Below are positions 12,401 to 23,210 of a stretch of 64,000 nucleotides of DNA, in pieces. The DNA comes from Ignelater luminosus (taxonomy: Eukaryota; Arthropoda; Insecta; Coleoptera; Elateridae), in the NCBI GenBank assembly GCA_011009095.1, contig VTPC01090550.1:309632-373631 (forward strand). The letters are read 5' to 3'. A model generated the notes under the pieces. That model searched no databases, had not been told where the DNA came from, and was given only the letters and a program-made list of their open reading frames with translations. The translations under genes were made by a program, and so were the position numbers. The number at the start of each line of letters is the position of its first letter. The stretch's first letter is position 1.

Positions 12401-13469
12401 GTTTTTGCACGGAATAATTCCAAATGAAAAATTATCCATCAAAGTCTTCTGTGTATACAAAGTAAAAAGGCATAATTGTGCAGTACAATATTACTAGCCC
12501 AAAAAATCTAGCAACTTTGGCTTTCCTTAAAACTTAGAACTTCACCCCACATCAAAGATGAAAATGAAAACCATTGCTTTTCATCTAGATTCTGTCGAAA
12601 GACATATTTATTTCGAAAATGGTCGTTTGCTAGCGAGCTATCCGTACCAGTATTCTATTATTGCTTCTTGACAAATCTACGTGATATCCGGTCGGTTCAG
12701 GCGGCGGTAAAGGCTTTCGTGTTACAAAGTCCTGTTCTTCTGGGTGGCCGCTAACTTGGCTTGGCGGCCCCGAAGTCCCTTTCTTGCCACTCCTCCACCT
12801 CCATTTTCGCAAGTTCAGCTTTCTCTTTTCCGTAAATTTTCATCTTCTTCTTTGTCATCAGCCGTCCATCAAAATCGCCCGTAGCAGCCAATACATATGG
12901 TTGGATAATGTTTTATCCTTGCTGCGGATCCTACATAACGGTCTTTATACCAACACTTAGCACCAACAGCCTGCAAATTAACACGTGGGCACCTTTCTCC
13001 AATTATTCGGCTGTCAACCACATGGAACATCTAGTCAAACACCGACACGCACAAATAGTATTCCAACGTCGGGTTTCACCGTCGACTTAACACCGACAAC
13101 CACTATCTTCGTCAGAAACTAAGACCACCAATTCCAACACAATACGTACTACTTCAATCAGTTAGTTTGCCACGCGCACCGCGCTCCCGTCACTCATCAC
13201 CATCACTGTCAAAGACACCGGAACTTCAGCCATCAACCGCTGCATACTACTAGTATTTCCGTGGTGTAGCCTCGTTGAAGTGAACAAGATGAGCGATATA
13301 TCCACGCCACAAATCCAACAATCTACTCGATTTGAAATCGCTGTGATTTGCTTGCAGAAATAATATGGGAACAAATCGATAAATATAAAAATTGAATACC
13401 TTACAGTATTTGTATTATTATAAATTACGTAACTAATTAGAAAGTTTTGGTCGAAAATATAGAAGCCTG
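9441..13469. other. Intronic DNA with weak retroelement-like debris
   Basis: No gene can be named here. The minus strand around 11870-12100 carries a Cys/His cluster in two frames (CNKC, then YGHFRTFDC) that could be the remains of a retroelement zinc knuckle. The minus-strand frame at 11556-11741 is open but unrecognised. Base composition at 12600-13380 is less AT-rich than the neighbourhood, which suggests inserted DNA of coding origin. Confidence 0.3.
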
Positions 13470-13745
13470 CACGGGTCGGGTTTTCTAATCGGGCCTTTAC
13501 GCGGCCAGGTCAGGCCACTCGAGCCGTTCGGTCTTGTCGAGCTGTCAGATCTCTCGGCCCTGTCGGGCCTTTTGGACTTCTCGGCCCTTCGGTTCTCTCG
13601 GATCTATTGTGCCGTTTTGATCTCTAGTGACGTCGGGCCTTTTGGACCTCTGGATTCCTAAGGTTTCTTTCGTGCTGTTTAGGCCTCTTGGGCTGTTCGG
13701 ACCTCCCGGGTCGATCAAGGAGTTACCGAGTTTGTTTCGGGCCGC
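13470..13745 (+). repeat. GC-rich array B, 9-bp period, with conserved ends
   Basis: The left end CGGGTTTTCTAATCGGGCC (13479) matches the inverted end of module D (ACGGGTTTTTTAGTCGAG). The right end AGTTACCGAGTTTGTTTCGG, then GCCGCGTCAAGTTTAA, matches array C (AGTTACCGGGAGTTTTTCAG, then GCCGCGTCAAGCTTG). Between them lie degenerate TCGGnnnTn 9-mers. It is open in both strands because it lacks stop codons, so the frames seen here are not evidence of a gene. Confidence 0.8.
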
Positions 13746-14329
13746 GTCAAGTTTAATTAAAGATAAATTGTGTGTACTGCAGTGTTGCCAGTCATGGAAT
13801 CCCAAATTGGGGATTTCTGAACTCGGTGTGGAAATTAGTGAGAATCTTCCTTGGTTTTTTTTTGTTTTTGCTGTTTACAATCAAATATGCATTGAAATCA
13901 TTAAAACTAAACATTTTAATTTGTTAATTTTTTTAGTTTTAGAAAAAGAGAATACAAAGCAACCGCAGTAATTCTTTTCTATAAAAAACCTCGTTACACT
14001 CTTGCTTTAAAATAATTAGGAGAACAAATAATTGGATACTAAAGATTTACTATTGAAATCTGTATATGGTGCGTTATGCGATTCTACACTCGGTATACGG
14101 TGCGTAAATATAAAAAATAAAAAACATTTCTAAATATAATTGGATACTTTAAAATTAAATTAATCTTTTGTTAAGAACCATCAGATGTTTTTTTACTAAT
14201 TTCTAGTTCAATATTCTAATGATACTTTACAACTTTTCCAGTGAAATAACTCAAGAATTTAAGCTATCCATGCACAAATACATTTTTAGAACAAGGTCAG
14301 ACTGCGCATGAATGGAGTCTTATAATCCC

Positions 14330-14680
14330 GTCAGATCGTACAATAGTCACTCCCTTTATTAAATTGCAAATTAACCAAATTAGGTTATGTCAAATCTGCT
14401 TTTCCTAGGTTAACTTAGGTTGAAATGAGGTTATGTTAGCTAAAAAATGTTTTTGTTTCGTTATTTTAGATAAAGTGAGGTTGTGTTAGATTAAATACGC
14501 AACCTGTGTGGCAAATTGTAAAGAAAATCTTGCAGATGCAAATAATATCAATTACTTAAAGTAATCTAGAATGAAAATCTTTATTATCTGCTTTATGCGT
14601 GATCTAAGTATTTGCAGCCCCACGTTGAGCGCCATTGTTATACAGTAATGAGTGACTTCAAAATTTCAAAATGGTTCAAT
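14330..14680 (-). repeat. Repeat with retroelement PBS-like motif, copy 1
   Basis: On the minus strand it contains TGGCGCTCAACGTGGGGC near 14619-14637, after a run that on the plus strand is rich in TTAGGTTA-type words. The same order of motifs recurs at 31120-31450, and its last 120 bp recur at 20030-20155. The motif resembles the primer-binding junction (TGGCGCC...) of Ty3-like LTR retroelements; that reading is an inference. Confidence 0.45.
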
Positions 14681-15806
14681 AACGTATACTGATTTTCCTG
14701 AACGCACGATAATTGCGTTTGCAATGAAAGTTAACAACCACAAACACTCGGGCAATAAAAAATTAAAACTTTCATATACCTTATCATCGTTATCGGTTAG
14801 TTATAAGTCATTAAAGTATAAATAATATTAAGTCGTAGTTATATATGAAAAAAGCATTACTAGGCAATCGCAATTACGTGCATCAATAGAACATCACTAC
14901 ATAAAACATTGGACATTTTCCTTTTGCAACTTTTACCTTTTTCACCATAGCTTTGTTTCTCTTTACGATTTTCATCACTTGTCCAACAGCGAAAAAAAAG
15001 AGAGAAAGACTTTTTTTTATGTCTTTGAAATCCAATAAAAACTTTACGAGTAGCTTGTTTGGCGCTAAAAAAACTTCTAATTAACGCGCTTTTTAAAACT
15101 TCATCGATTCGTTAACCCTTACACAATTTAATTGGATTTTATCAGGTTGTTTACCCATCATCATCATCAGTAAATTCTAACGTTACAAAAGACACACCTA
15201 CACATTTAAATGTTTTCTTTAATATCACACATTAAAGTTGGTTGTTCGGTTTCAATTAGGAAACTGAATCTGTCTTGATTTCCTTAACATTTGGAGACAG
15301 TCGCGCACACACGACACATACAGCGAGTTGATTAAAGCTCGTGGGTTCCTGTTTAAGGTCAGTTTTATATGTAGAATCTTGAAAACGTACTTTCAATTTC
15401 CGAATAGCTGATAGCACTTTAATAAACGTGGTTCTCATTGCAATTTCAAGATAGAAATTAATATCGACATCATTTCAGTTCGCATCTTGTAATTTCCTGC
15501 GGTATCGACATGTTGCACGACAGTTTTTGCTAAATAACGTATTGTTATAGGAATAATGATCGTATTAACGGACGGAAAACGTGTAATCTCACGTGCAGTT
15601 AGTGTAAATAACGCCTGCAATTACAGAACAGGATAAAATGTGTACTTTAATTTTTAGTTATTATTAGCGAAATCACGTCAATACATTCGAAACGGGTTTT
15701 TGCGGTTCGGATTAAAAAGAGACAAAGGGCACTGACACTTTGTGTGCAGATATATGGTATAGCTAAGTAATAAACAATTGTATAATTTCATGGCGTTATT
15801 ACTTAC

Positions 15807-15932
15807 TTCTAAGTATCCCACGGGACCGCTAAACGGATAATCCCCGAGGCGGCGCTCCTCGTCCAGGAATTTCCCGGCTCTGCCATTTTCCGGAGGGCAG
15901 AAGAGGCCATAATTAAAACTTTCTTTCAGTTC
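15807..15932 (-). CDS. Shank: Shank/Prosap exon b: second half of the SPN domain
   Basis: This is a 126-nt, 42-codon exon in phase 0 at both ends. The acceptor is TTTCAACAG at 15933-15941 and the donor GTAAGTAAT is at 15806. It encodes ESFNYGLFCPP, GRAGKFLDEERRLGDYP and a final GYLE, the most strongly conserved part of the Shank N-terminal domain; mammalian Shanks carry NYGLFQPP and GRAGKFLDEER at the same place. Leu73 in KFLDEER aligns with Leu68 of mammalian Shank3, a position where a Pro substitution is associated with autism. These are residues 51-92 if translation starts at 59758. The intron separating it from exon a is about 43.7 kb. The exon is shorter than 50 codons, so simple ORF scans miss it; its identity rests on motif match plus exact splice phases. 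Confidence 0.93.
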
Positions 15933-16900
15933 CTGTTGAAAGAAAAATTAGTTTAGTTATTTCAAATTAAAGCTATGATACATTTTAATTAACGAGATGA
16001 TGCACTTGCGATATATGTATGGTGTGATACTATTTTATTATGGATGTTTATGAAGAATGACACGATTCGATTTATTTTTTACGGGGTCTATAAAAGTTAA
16101 AAGGATAGAGTGAGTGTATCAAGTTTATTTTATGGGAGACACACAAAAAGGTAGTAGGTACATGAAAATTTAAGATCGCCAAAAATTATTCAAGTATAAA
16201 GATATAAATTACAGAGTAAATGATAAATGATCTCGAAGATGAAGTGAGTGACTTTAGTTCGACCCATTCATGCAAAAAGTCCGCATTCAACGGTCAATTA
16301 AGATCAATAATCAATGCTTAATCATGCTTTAATCGTGCAATCAGTGAATCTTTTTGAAAGGTAATAGTTACTAAATTAACCGCGTGCGAGCTTGCGGTTT
16401 TGATTCGAACGTGGTTGGAATTTTATGTACAGGGTAATTTTAAATACTCACAGAATACATAATTATTTATAAAAATAAAAACTTGTTTAAAAAGGAAATC
16501 TTTAGGTATATCATTTAAGCAAATAGAAGAAAAATAAATCTCTGCTGTATCGACTTACGTGTAACTATTTAAAATACAGACACTGCAACACCTAAATAAT
16601 CCAGTGATTGCTAACCAAAATTCCTTTTATGGTTATAAATGTGTGGAGTTCCTTAAGGATTCTATACAGACAAATACTATTTTATCTAAAGCTGGTTTTA
16701 GTATTATAATTTGAAAGTTCAATTTGATCGGCACGCACACTGGTTACTTTTCATTTCTATTTATACTAAACAGAAAGAATATTAAGACTAAAAACGTTAC
16801 AATTCGTAAATTTCAAAATCCCCAGTTGGCCCATATCGCCTCCTTGCGCACGTGCTATACCTCCGATAACCTTGGTGTAGCTCTAACCAGTGTTGCCAAT

Positions 16901-16944
16901 ATATCGGGAGATCTCCGAACCTTTTTAATACAATCTCCCGATAT
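16901..16944. repeat. Perfect 12-bp hairpin
   Basis: ATATCGGGAGAT (16901-16912) and ATCTCCCGATAT (16933-16944) pair exactly around a 20-nt loop. No poly-T tract follows that would make it a terminator, and the setting is an intron. Confidence 0.7.
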
Positions 16945-17271
16945 CATACTAATTTGTATAAATACTCAGAGAGACTAAAAATATGATCGATTTTTCCATT
17001 ATATGGGATGTTCGACAATCGGCAGAAGAGCTTCACGTAGAAAGATTCCCCGACTAAAACTGCGAAGAAAAGTCCAGTACGAAAATGTTCGTAGATGTTT
17101 TCTCATTTCTCACGAGCCAATTAAAGTAGGAAATTATGAACAATACTCTGTAAAATAAAAAAACCGGCATTTTTATTCCATAAATTATCACTGTCATTTC
17201 AAATCTGTCATAACTCACAACTTGAATTTCTCATCGGAACCATTTATTGGTAAGCAATAGAGTTTAGTTTC

Positions 17272-18100
17272 GACGAATATGTCGATATGTACCGGGTTTA
17301 TGGGGTTTGTAAAGGAAATGGTAATGTTGCGAAAGCTGAATACTTGAGGTTTTCAAATCGCCAGCAAACGAATTTAGAAAATTAGATCGGCAGCCAAGAG
17401 ACAAATCAAATGATACCAAACCGAATTAATGCTGGTGTTCCGCAAACTCACCTTAACCCTGAACAAGAAGAACAAATTTAAGTGTTTCTGAAGAACCTGG
17501 AAGTAGTATGAGAGGAGTTGCTCACCGATTTAACATTCTTAGTAATTTCATTGTGCAAAATGTTTTAAAAGCAGATTCTTTGTATCCGTGCCACTTTCGT
17601 ATTGTCCAGTCGTTAACACCTAATGATTATCGAAGTCGCATTAACTACGGTAACTAGCTACTGCGACAGATCGGCCTGAACTAAAATTTCCATAAGCAAA
17701 TACTGTGGACTGATGAAGAGAATTATCACAATACGCCTCAGTGGGCTCAGGAGAATCCATTATATGAGACCGTCTAGAAACAAGATCAGATTCTCTTTAA
17801 ATGTTTGGATGGGAGTACTACACTGGCAGCCGGTGACCTAACTTCAGGCTAAGCCGAAACCGCTCTATCGGTTGATTTCTTGATAATTTGACAATTTTCA
17901 TCATTTAAACCAATCACACGGTCTCGGTCTATCCTGAAGTTAGATCACGGGCCGCCGTTGGAATACCTGCAGGCAAAATTATCGGACCTCACCTTTTACC
18001 ACAATGCCTAAATGGAGAAAATTATTTTAAATTCATTAATGAACTGAACGATTTTCCATTCAAGTTAACGCAGGACAATTCGAACATTTACCCGGCCAAT
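17272..18100 (+). pseudogene. DUF4817-type mariner-like transposase pseudogene, interrupted by a MITE
   Basis: The relic begins YVDMYRVYGVCKGNGNVAKA (17276-17335). It continues with EEPGSSMRGVAHRFNILSN (17490-17550), VLKADSLYPCHFRIVQSLTP (17560-17620), ILWTDEENYHN (17700-17733), PQWAQENPLYETV and LNVWMGVLHW. After the inserted MITE (17833-17948) it resumes with IIGPHLLPQCLNGENYFKFI (17970-18035). It then runs directly into GC-rich array C, so the last third of the transposase is absent. There are several stops and shifts. It belongs to the same broad family as the relic at 5290-5880 but lies on the opposite strand. Confidence 0.78.
17833..17948. mobile_element. 116-bp MITE inserted in the transposase relic
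   Basis: Inverted ends of about 30 bp face each other: GTGACCTAACTTCAGG on the left and GTGATCTAACTTCAGG on the right when inverted, followed by similar CCGAAACCG/CCGAGACCG. The transposase reading stops at its left edge and resumes past its right edge, which defines it as an insertion. The target duplication is unclear. Confidence 0.65.
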
Positions 18101-19105
18101 CGGGCCATACGGATCCATCGGACCGTTCGGGCTTGCTAGGCTTCTTGGATTTCTCAGCCCTTCGGGCTTCTTCCCTCTGTCGTACTTCTCGGGTCTATAG
18201 GGCCGTTTGGATCTCTCGGGTCTGTCGGACTTCTCGGGCCCGTTGGGCTTCATCGACTTCTCGGCCCTTCGGGCTTCTCTTGGTCTTATCAGACGGTTCG
18301 GCCCTCTTGGGTCGTCAGTTTGTTGAGCCTTTTGTACTTCTTGGCCCTTCGGGTATATCGGACTGTTTGGATTCTTCTGATATATCAGACCTCTCAGGTC
18401 TGTCGGGATATAAAGGTTTGTCGAGCCGTTCGGGCCTTTTGGACCATTTGGGCCGTCGGGCATGTCGGACGCTTTGGAATTTTCGGCCCTTCGGGCTTCT
18501 CGGGTCTGTCGGACCTCTCGGCCCTTCGGGCTTCTCTTGGTCCTGTCGGACGGTTCGACTCTCTCGGGTCGTCAGTCTGTTGGGCCTTTTGTACTTCTCC
18601 GCACCCCTATGGGTCTATTGGGGCGTTTGGATTTCTCGGGTATGTCCGACCTCTCGGGTCTGTCAGGTCATAAGAGTTTTGTCGGACCTTTTGGACCGTT
18701 CGGGCTTTTTGAACCATTTGGGCCGTTGGGCATGTCGTACGCTTTGAACTTTTCAGCCTTTCGGGCTTCTCGGGTCCGTTGGGCCGTTCCGGCCTGTTGA
18801 GCCTTTTGAACTTCTCAGCCTATTGGATCGTTTGGATCGCTTGGGATCTGTCGGACCGTAAGGGTTTGTCGGACTGTTCGTGACTTTTGGATCGTTTGGG
18901 CCGTTGGACGTTTTAAACTTTTCGGCCCTTCGGGTTTCTCGGCTCTGTCGGGCTGTTCGTGCCGTTTCGGCCTGTTGGACTTTGATATTTCTCGCCCCTT
19001 CGGGCTTCTCGAGCTATTCGTGCCGATTAAGTAGTTACCGGGAGTTTTTCAGGCCGCGTCAAGCTTGTCTCCAGTCGGGCTGGACCTGGAAATTTCGGCC
19101 CACGG
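18090..19105 (+). repeat. GC-rich array C, 9-bp period, about 1 kb, the longest copy
   Basis: This is a dense run of 9-mers such as TCGGGCTTC, TCGGGTCTG, TCGGACCTC and TCGGCCCTT. At larger scale, segments of roughly 240-330 bp repeat (GGACCATTTGGGCCGTCGGG near 18441, GAACCATTTGGGCCGTTGGG near 18711). Both strands are open over hundreds of bases. On the minus strand a short stretch reads Gly-Pro-Asn/Lys triplets (GPNGPKGPNG, about 18430-18460), collagen-like by composition, but the pattern soon degenerates. The right end, ending CCTGGAAATTTCGGCCC, is shared with module D. Confidence 0.82.
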
Positions 19106-19319
19106 AGGGTTCTAATTTATGGTCTACAATTAACTAATAATTTTGTCGTGTAGGATAAGCTGTTTGAATTTTTCAATATGGATCTTAATTTTTAAGTTTC
19201 TAACCATATCATATCAATTCTTGATTTTCTCTAGTTTTAGTTTTTAAAGTTTCTTGATTTTATAGCGGAAACTCCAACTTCCAAAATGTAAAAATAAGAG
19301 TTAGCAGCACTGGCTCTTA

Positions 19320-19550
19320 CACACCCATGGGCACCAAACTCTTCTACTTACGTACTATACTATCAAGTACGACTTTCAGGTGCAAAAAGTGGCTTTTCAA
19401 AAAAGAAACTTCGAAACTTCAAAGATCATCCGGGCATTTAACCGAATTTAAAAGCAAAGTGCGCAAAAGCTTGAGAGAGTTACATGTCGAATCTCACCAT
19501 CAATCTCCCAGAAATAACGTCGCTAGAAGGGATTGAAAGAAAACCCCTCC
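19320..19550 (+). repeat. Dispersed repeat, copy related to 49080-49330
   Basis: The words TTTCAGGTGCAAAAAGTGGC, CATTTAACCGAATTTAAAAG, GAGAGTTACATGTCGAATCT and CACCATCAAT appear in the same order and strand at 49116-49320 as TTTCAGGTACAAGATGTGCT, TTTTAACCGAATTTGGAGGC, GAGAGCTACATGCCGAATCT and CAGCATTAAC. The type of element is unknown. Confidence 0.6.
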
Positions 19551-20029
19551 TAGGTTTCGAGTGCCCCTTAGGAAGATTTTAAATATTTTAGAACTTTTGT
19601 TAACAAACCTAGATCCAAAAATGCACTCTGTGGGTGCATTGCTGAAATTTGCGTCTGGGTCTCAATCGAACCATGCAAAATATCCTATTGCTATTGAAAT
19701 TGTAATTTTCGAAGCACGTTAGTCATTTATTACTTTAAAAGAACATAAAATCCTTTCTCGCACCATGGTGAAGTAGTTCAATTTAAAGCCCATGAGAAAT
19801 GAACCTATAAAGCTGATAATAATTCAGGAAAACCGAAACGTCGAATCATATAGATATTTCATTAAGTCAGAGACATTGAAGCCAAAAGAAGGCCTGTAGC
19901 GAGTATTTACCGATTTTAGAATTTCTTAGTAAAGAAATCTCGACCCAAAACGAAAATCTAAAACTTCTGTGTTTTCAGAGGTTACTTCAAAAACAAAAAT
20001 TGAAGGTTGGATTTCTTTTCATATTATTC

Positions 20030-20155
20030 ACGATTTAAACGATTTATTATCTGTTTTATACGTGAGGTAAATTTTCACAGCCCCACGTTGGGCGCCATTG
20101 TAACATTTTTATGTGATGGATAACTTCAAAATGTCAAAATGCTCCACCAACATAT
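20030..20155 (-). repeat. Repeat with retroelement PBS-like motif, copy 2
   Basis: On the minus strand, TGGCGCCCAACGTGGGGC spans about 20081-20098. Its flanks match copy 1 (14330-14680) and copy 3 (31120-31450), with the same downstream words (on the plus strand, TTATTATCTG and ATAACTTCAAAATGTCAAAA). Only a short piece remains. Confidence 0.5.
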
Positions 20156-21007
20156 AGTGACAGCTCTACGGAAGAATAATTAAGTATAATTTTCTCTTTT
20201 TCAGTAGAAAAAAGCACCAAGTTTTTGTTGATTTACAATTGTTTATGCAACTGTTCTAGCATAAAATTGCTTTGATAGTTGAAATAGTAAAAAAAGAAGA
20301 AAAGATAAGATCTAACAATTAAGTAGTTAGCAATGCAAAAAAGTCAATCAAATCAAACTCCAGAATAACTAAAAGCAAGCAGGTTTTTCAATTATTCTTG
20401 GTTATCATTACTGAAACAAAGTTGAAAGCAAATCCTGCAGGATTTTAATACCTTTATTAAAATTACAATTTTTAATTCCCGGATTAGACACCGGTTTTTA
20501 GGTATTTGTCTACTTGTAGGTAGGTACATGTTGATATACCCAAATTAAACTTTTAATTAAAAGAAAAGTTATAAAAACATGGTCGAAGTATTTAATAAAC
20601 AACTTTTTATAATTTATAGAAGCGGCAATGGCGTAATAAGCATTATTTGATTAGTTATTGTTATTTTTAATGAGAATGGAGTACTTGAATCAAATATTAA
20701 AAATAGAACCTTGAAATTAAAAATACAATTATTGTAGTGACTATCTCAAAAAAAGATTTATCATTTATTATTTATAATTTTATTCTATAAATTATAAAAT
20801 TAATAATTGTTATTCATAACTAGGAACTACGAATTCAATTTTATCTGCTTTTAAAGGCATGACAGTATTAATAAATATTGGCTTTAATAATTTAGTTGGG
20901 TAAGTTTTTCGTTAAAATAATAAAACGATATAAATTTGTTAATAAAATATTAAAAATGACAAGTTGGTGATGGTAACTGATGATCAAATGGACATCACTA
21001 GTACGTA

Positions 21008-21356
21008 TATGGGGTGTCTCACAAGTAAAGGGAAATACGTCTCGAGGTGAAAAAACATCAAAAAATAAGTCTGTAATATTTTACAATTGAATTTCTTACC
21101 ATGGGCGGAGATTTAGGGAGGTTCAGCAAAAACAATATGTTACGGCATTGAAGAATTTTGACATTTTTGAAACCAATATGTAATTTAGCAAAAACAGTTA
21201 CTCAACTAAATAATCCACGTTGTTATGGAGATATTAAAAAAACAAGAATTTTCTTGTGAAACTTTAACACTCTGTATCACTTCGGCTATAAGTTTTTTGA
21301 GTTTTTCGATGTTCTATCACCTTCCGTATTGCCCTTACCTCGTGAAACGCCCTGTG
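21008..21356. mobile_element. TA-flanked MITE of Tc1/mariner type, 349 bp
   Basis: The left end is TATGGGGTGTCTCAC, then AAGTAAAGGGAAATACG; the right end inverted is CACAGGGCGTTTCACGAGG, then TAAGGGCAATACGG. TA dinucleotides flank both sides (21006-21007 and 21357-21358). No coding potential is visible. Confidence 0.75.
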
Positions 21357-21359
21357 TAA

Positions 21360-23210
21360 GTGTTTTGGCTTTTGTTTTTTGTTTTTTGGCTTTTCCAATA
21401 ACTTAGTTCTGGACCTGAAGTTTGCCAGTGATAACTATTAAAAACGAGAAAGTAGATAGATAGGGTATATTGCAGCAAGTATCGCTCGCTTTATTGCCTG
21501 TAACTCCGTTTTTCTTAGAAACAGAGCGAAACTTTTTTTCGGTTTTTAGCAATCTCCAAGATACTTTACTTACATTTCTACCAAAGTACACACTTAAAAA
21601 TACAAAGCGAGTTTTCATTCTTTTAAATGGAACCTGTCCTTTATTTTAATGCTATTGGAAAACTTGTTTTTTAGCTTCTCAAATTTGTATAAATAGTTTG
21701 TTGATAATGCTCAAATTAATTATCAAGTTACAGCCTATTGTTTCTATATTCGTCGGTTCAAAAGCTGTAGGCCATGGAAAATCTTTTTTTTTGTGAAAAC
21801 AAGAGCTAAACAAAAGAAAACAACAAATGAACGAATTTTATTTCAGAAATTCTTATTGTTACTATAAAAGGAAAGAAAAATTAAAATCTAGACGGCACAA
21901 TACATATTTTTTTGTTTGCAAAAACAAAACTTTCTTTGCGTTTCATCAAAAGGGTGCAGATATACAATTCACTGAAAGGAGATTTATTATGTTAAGGCCA
22001 TTTTGTGCTTTAATAAGCATAAACAAATAAGCTAATTATGTTTTATAGGTGCAATTACTTCATGTTTCTGTATATCATTCAGGACTATTTAGCAGAATTT
22101 TGAAAATTGTTAACGTGAAAACAATTCATTGTACCATACAAGAAGCGTTTACGTAGTTTCTAAAAGTTGAAAGTCGGTGGTATGTGCTCATTCAAGCTGT
22201 TTAATAGTGTGACCTACCCGAAAATGAAATTCTGTTCTTGTTTTTTTGAAAATCTATAGTTGTAGCAACTGTTTATCTTTTCTGCACTCGATTGTGTTAA
22301 TTATTGTGTAATAATTCGAGAAGAAGGAGATAATGGTCAAGATTCTCCGACAGACAACTGCTACGTAACATAACTACAATTAAGTATCCAGTACTGTGAT
22401 TACTCAGTCACTGGATGAAATTGATTTTTTTTCTTCCTGCATGAAAGTTTTGAGCTTCACATTAGTCACTACTAACTCTGAAAATCTTCACATTTCATCG
22501 TCAAACAAGACTTTTGAAAGGATGAAGTAACAGCGGAAGCATTGTGTATCCAAACAAGAATTTCTGTTTTCAACTCTAAAGATTTAAACGACAGCCAAAA
22601 ACATATTACTACCGGCTAGCTCAAAAAGGTATTAGAAGGAAAATAATTAACTAAGAGCAGACTCCTATTTATCTAAATCAACTATTCATTTACGACTCGC
22701 AGGTACCTGGCTGCAGTAACCTCCCGCTACGCGGCCCGACGAACGTCGACGCCTAGGGAACAGACTCGACTATTGACTTCTGGATTACCACTTCCTGCGC
22801 TCGCCTGATGGATCTAATTACCAAACGCCTCAGTCACGCAAGGCGTGCTTGGATCAAGTCTATACACAAAAGCAGCTCCAAAACGCGTATCCAGTTGACA
22901 CTCGTCACTTGTTCTGTCGAAACAATTGAGAGGATAACCAAATGGCCTGGAAACTTCACCGTGACAAAATAGTACACAAAATAATAGAAGAAAACACGAC
23001 CGTCGCGACCTCTATTTAAAAAAATAGTTTGAAGTTAATCATTGGGTGAATCGCACTGTTGCCACAACAGCAAAACATATCGTCAAAAACGTTGTAAATC
23101 TTCAGATTTGGAAATTGTCAACGTTGGTTGTAGCTGATGATCACCATTTCTTATTTTGACGAAATTAGTTGCCATCTTTTGGTTGACGACTTTCCCCTAT
23201 AGAAAACCCG
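21360..23210 (+). repeat. Dispersed repeat, long copy (inverted relative to 37050-37930)
   Basis: Blocks match the reverse complement of 37050-37930 in the same order: GGAAAACTTGTTTTTTAGCT, CAAGTTACAGCCTATTGT and GTAGGCCATGGAAAATC (21655-21785), GAACGAATTTTATTTCAGAA (21829), then TCTTCAGATTTGGAAATTG, CGTTGGTTGTAGCTGATGAT and TTGCCATCTTTTGGTTGA (23100-23190). The long copy has about 1 kb of extra or unmatched sequence between the two blocks. Confidence 0.55.

Larger units (their letters stand above)
7901..15806 (-). other. Shank intron between exons b and c, about 7.9 kb
   Basis: It is bounded by the GTAAGT donor at 15806 and the TTGCAG acceptor at 7901. It holds a MITE at 8835-9154, a satellite-like monomer at 9285-9440, weak retroelement-like debris at 10900-13380, a GC-rich array at 13470-13745 and a PBS-like repeat near 14600-14640. 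Confidence 0.85.
13746..17271. other. Intronic DNA around exon b
   Basis: Apart from exon b (15807-15932) and the PBS-like repeat (14330-14680), this is AT-rich sequence without recognisable genes. At 16820-16870 a stretch (GCCTCCTTGCGCACGTGCTA) matches 48952-49000, marking a dispersed repeat. A perfect hairpin lies at 16901-16944. Confidence 0.5.

Noticed and set aside
18133..18747. Long open frames (up to 204 codons) in the GC-rich array on both strands
   Set aside because: The array's GC-rich 9-mers rarely contain stop codons in any frame. Openness in several frames at once, with low-complexity translation and no start context or splice support, argues against a gene.
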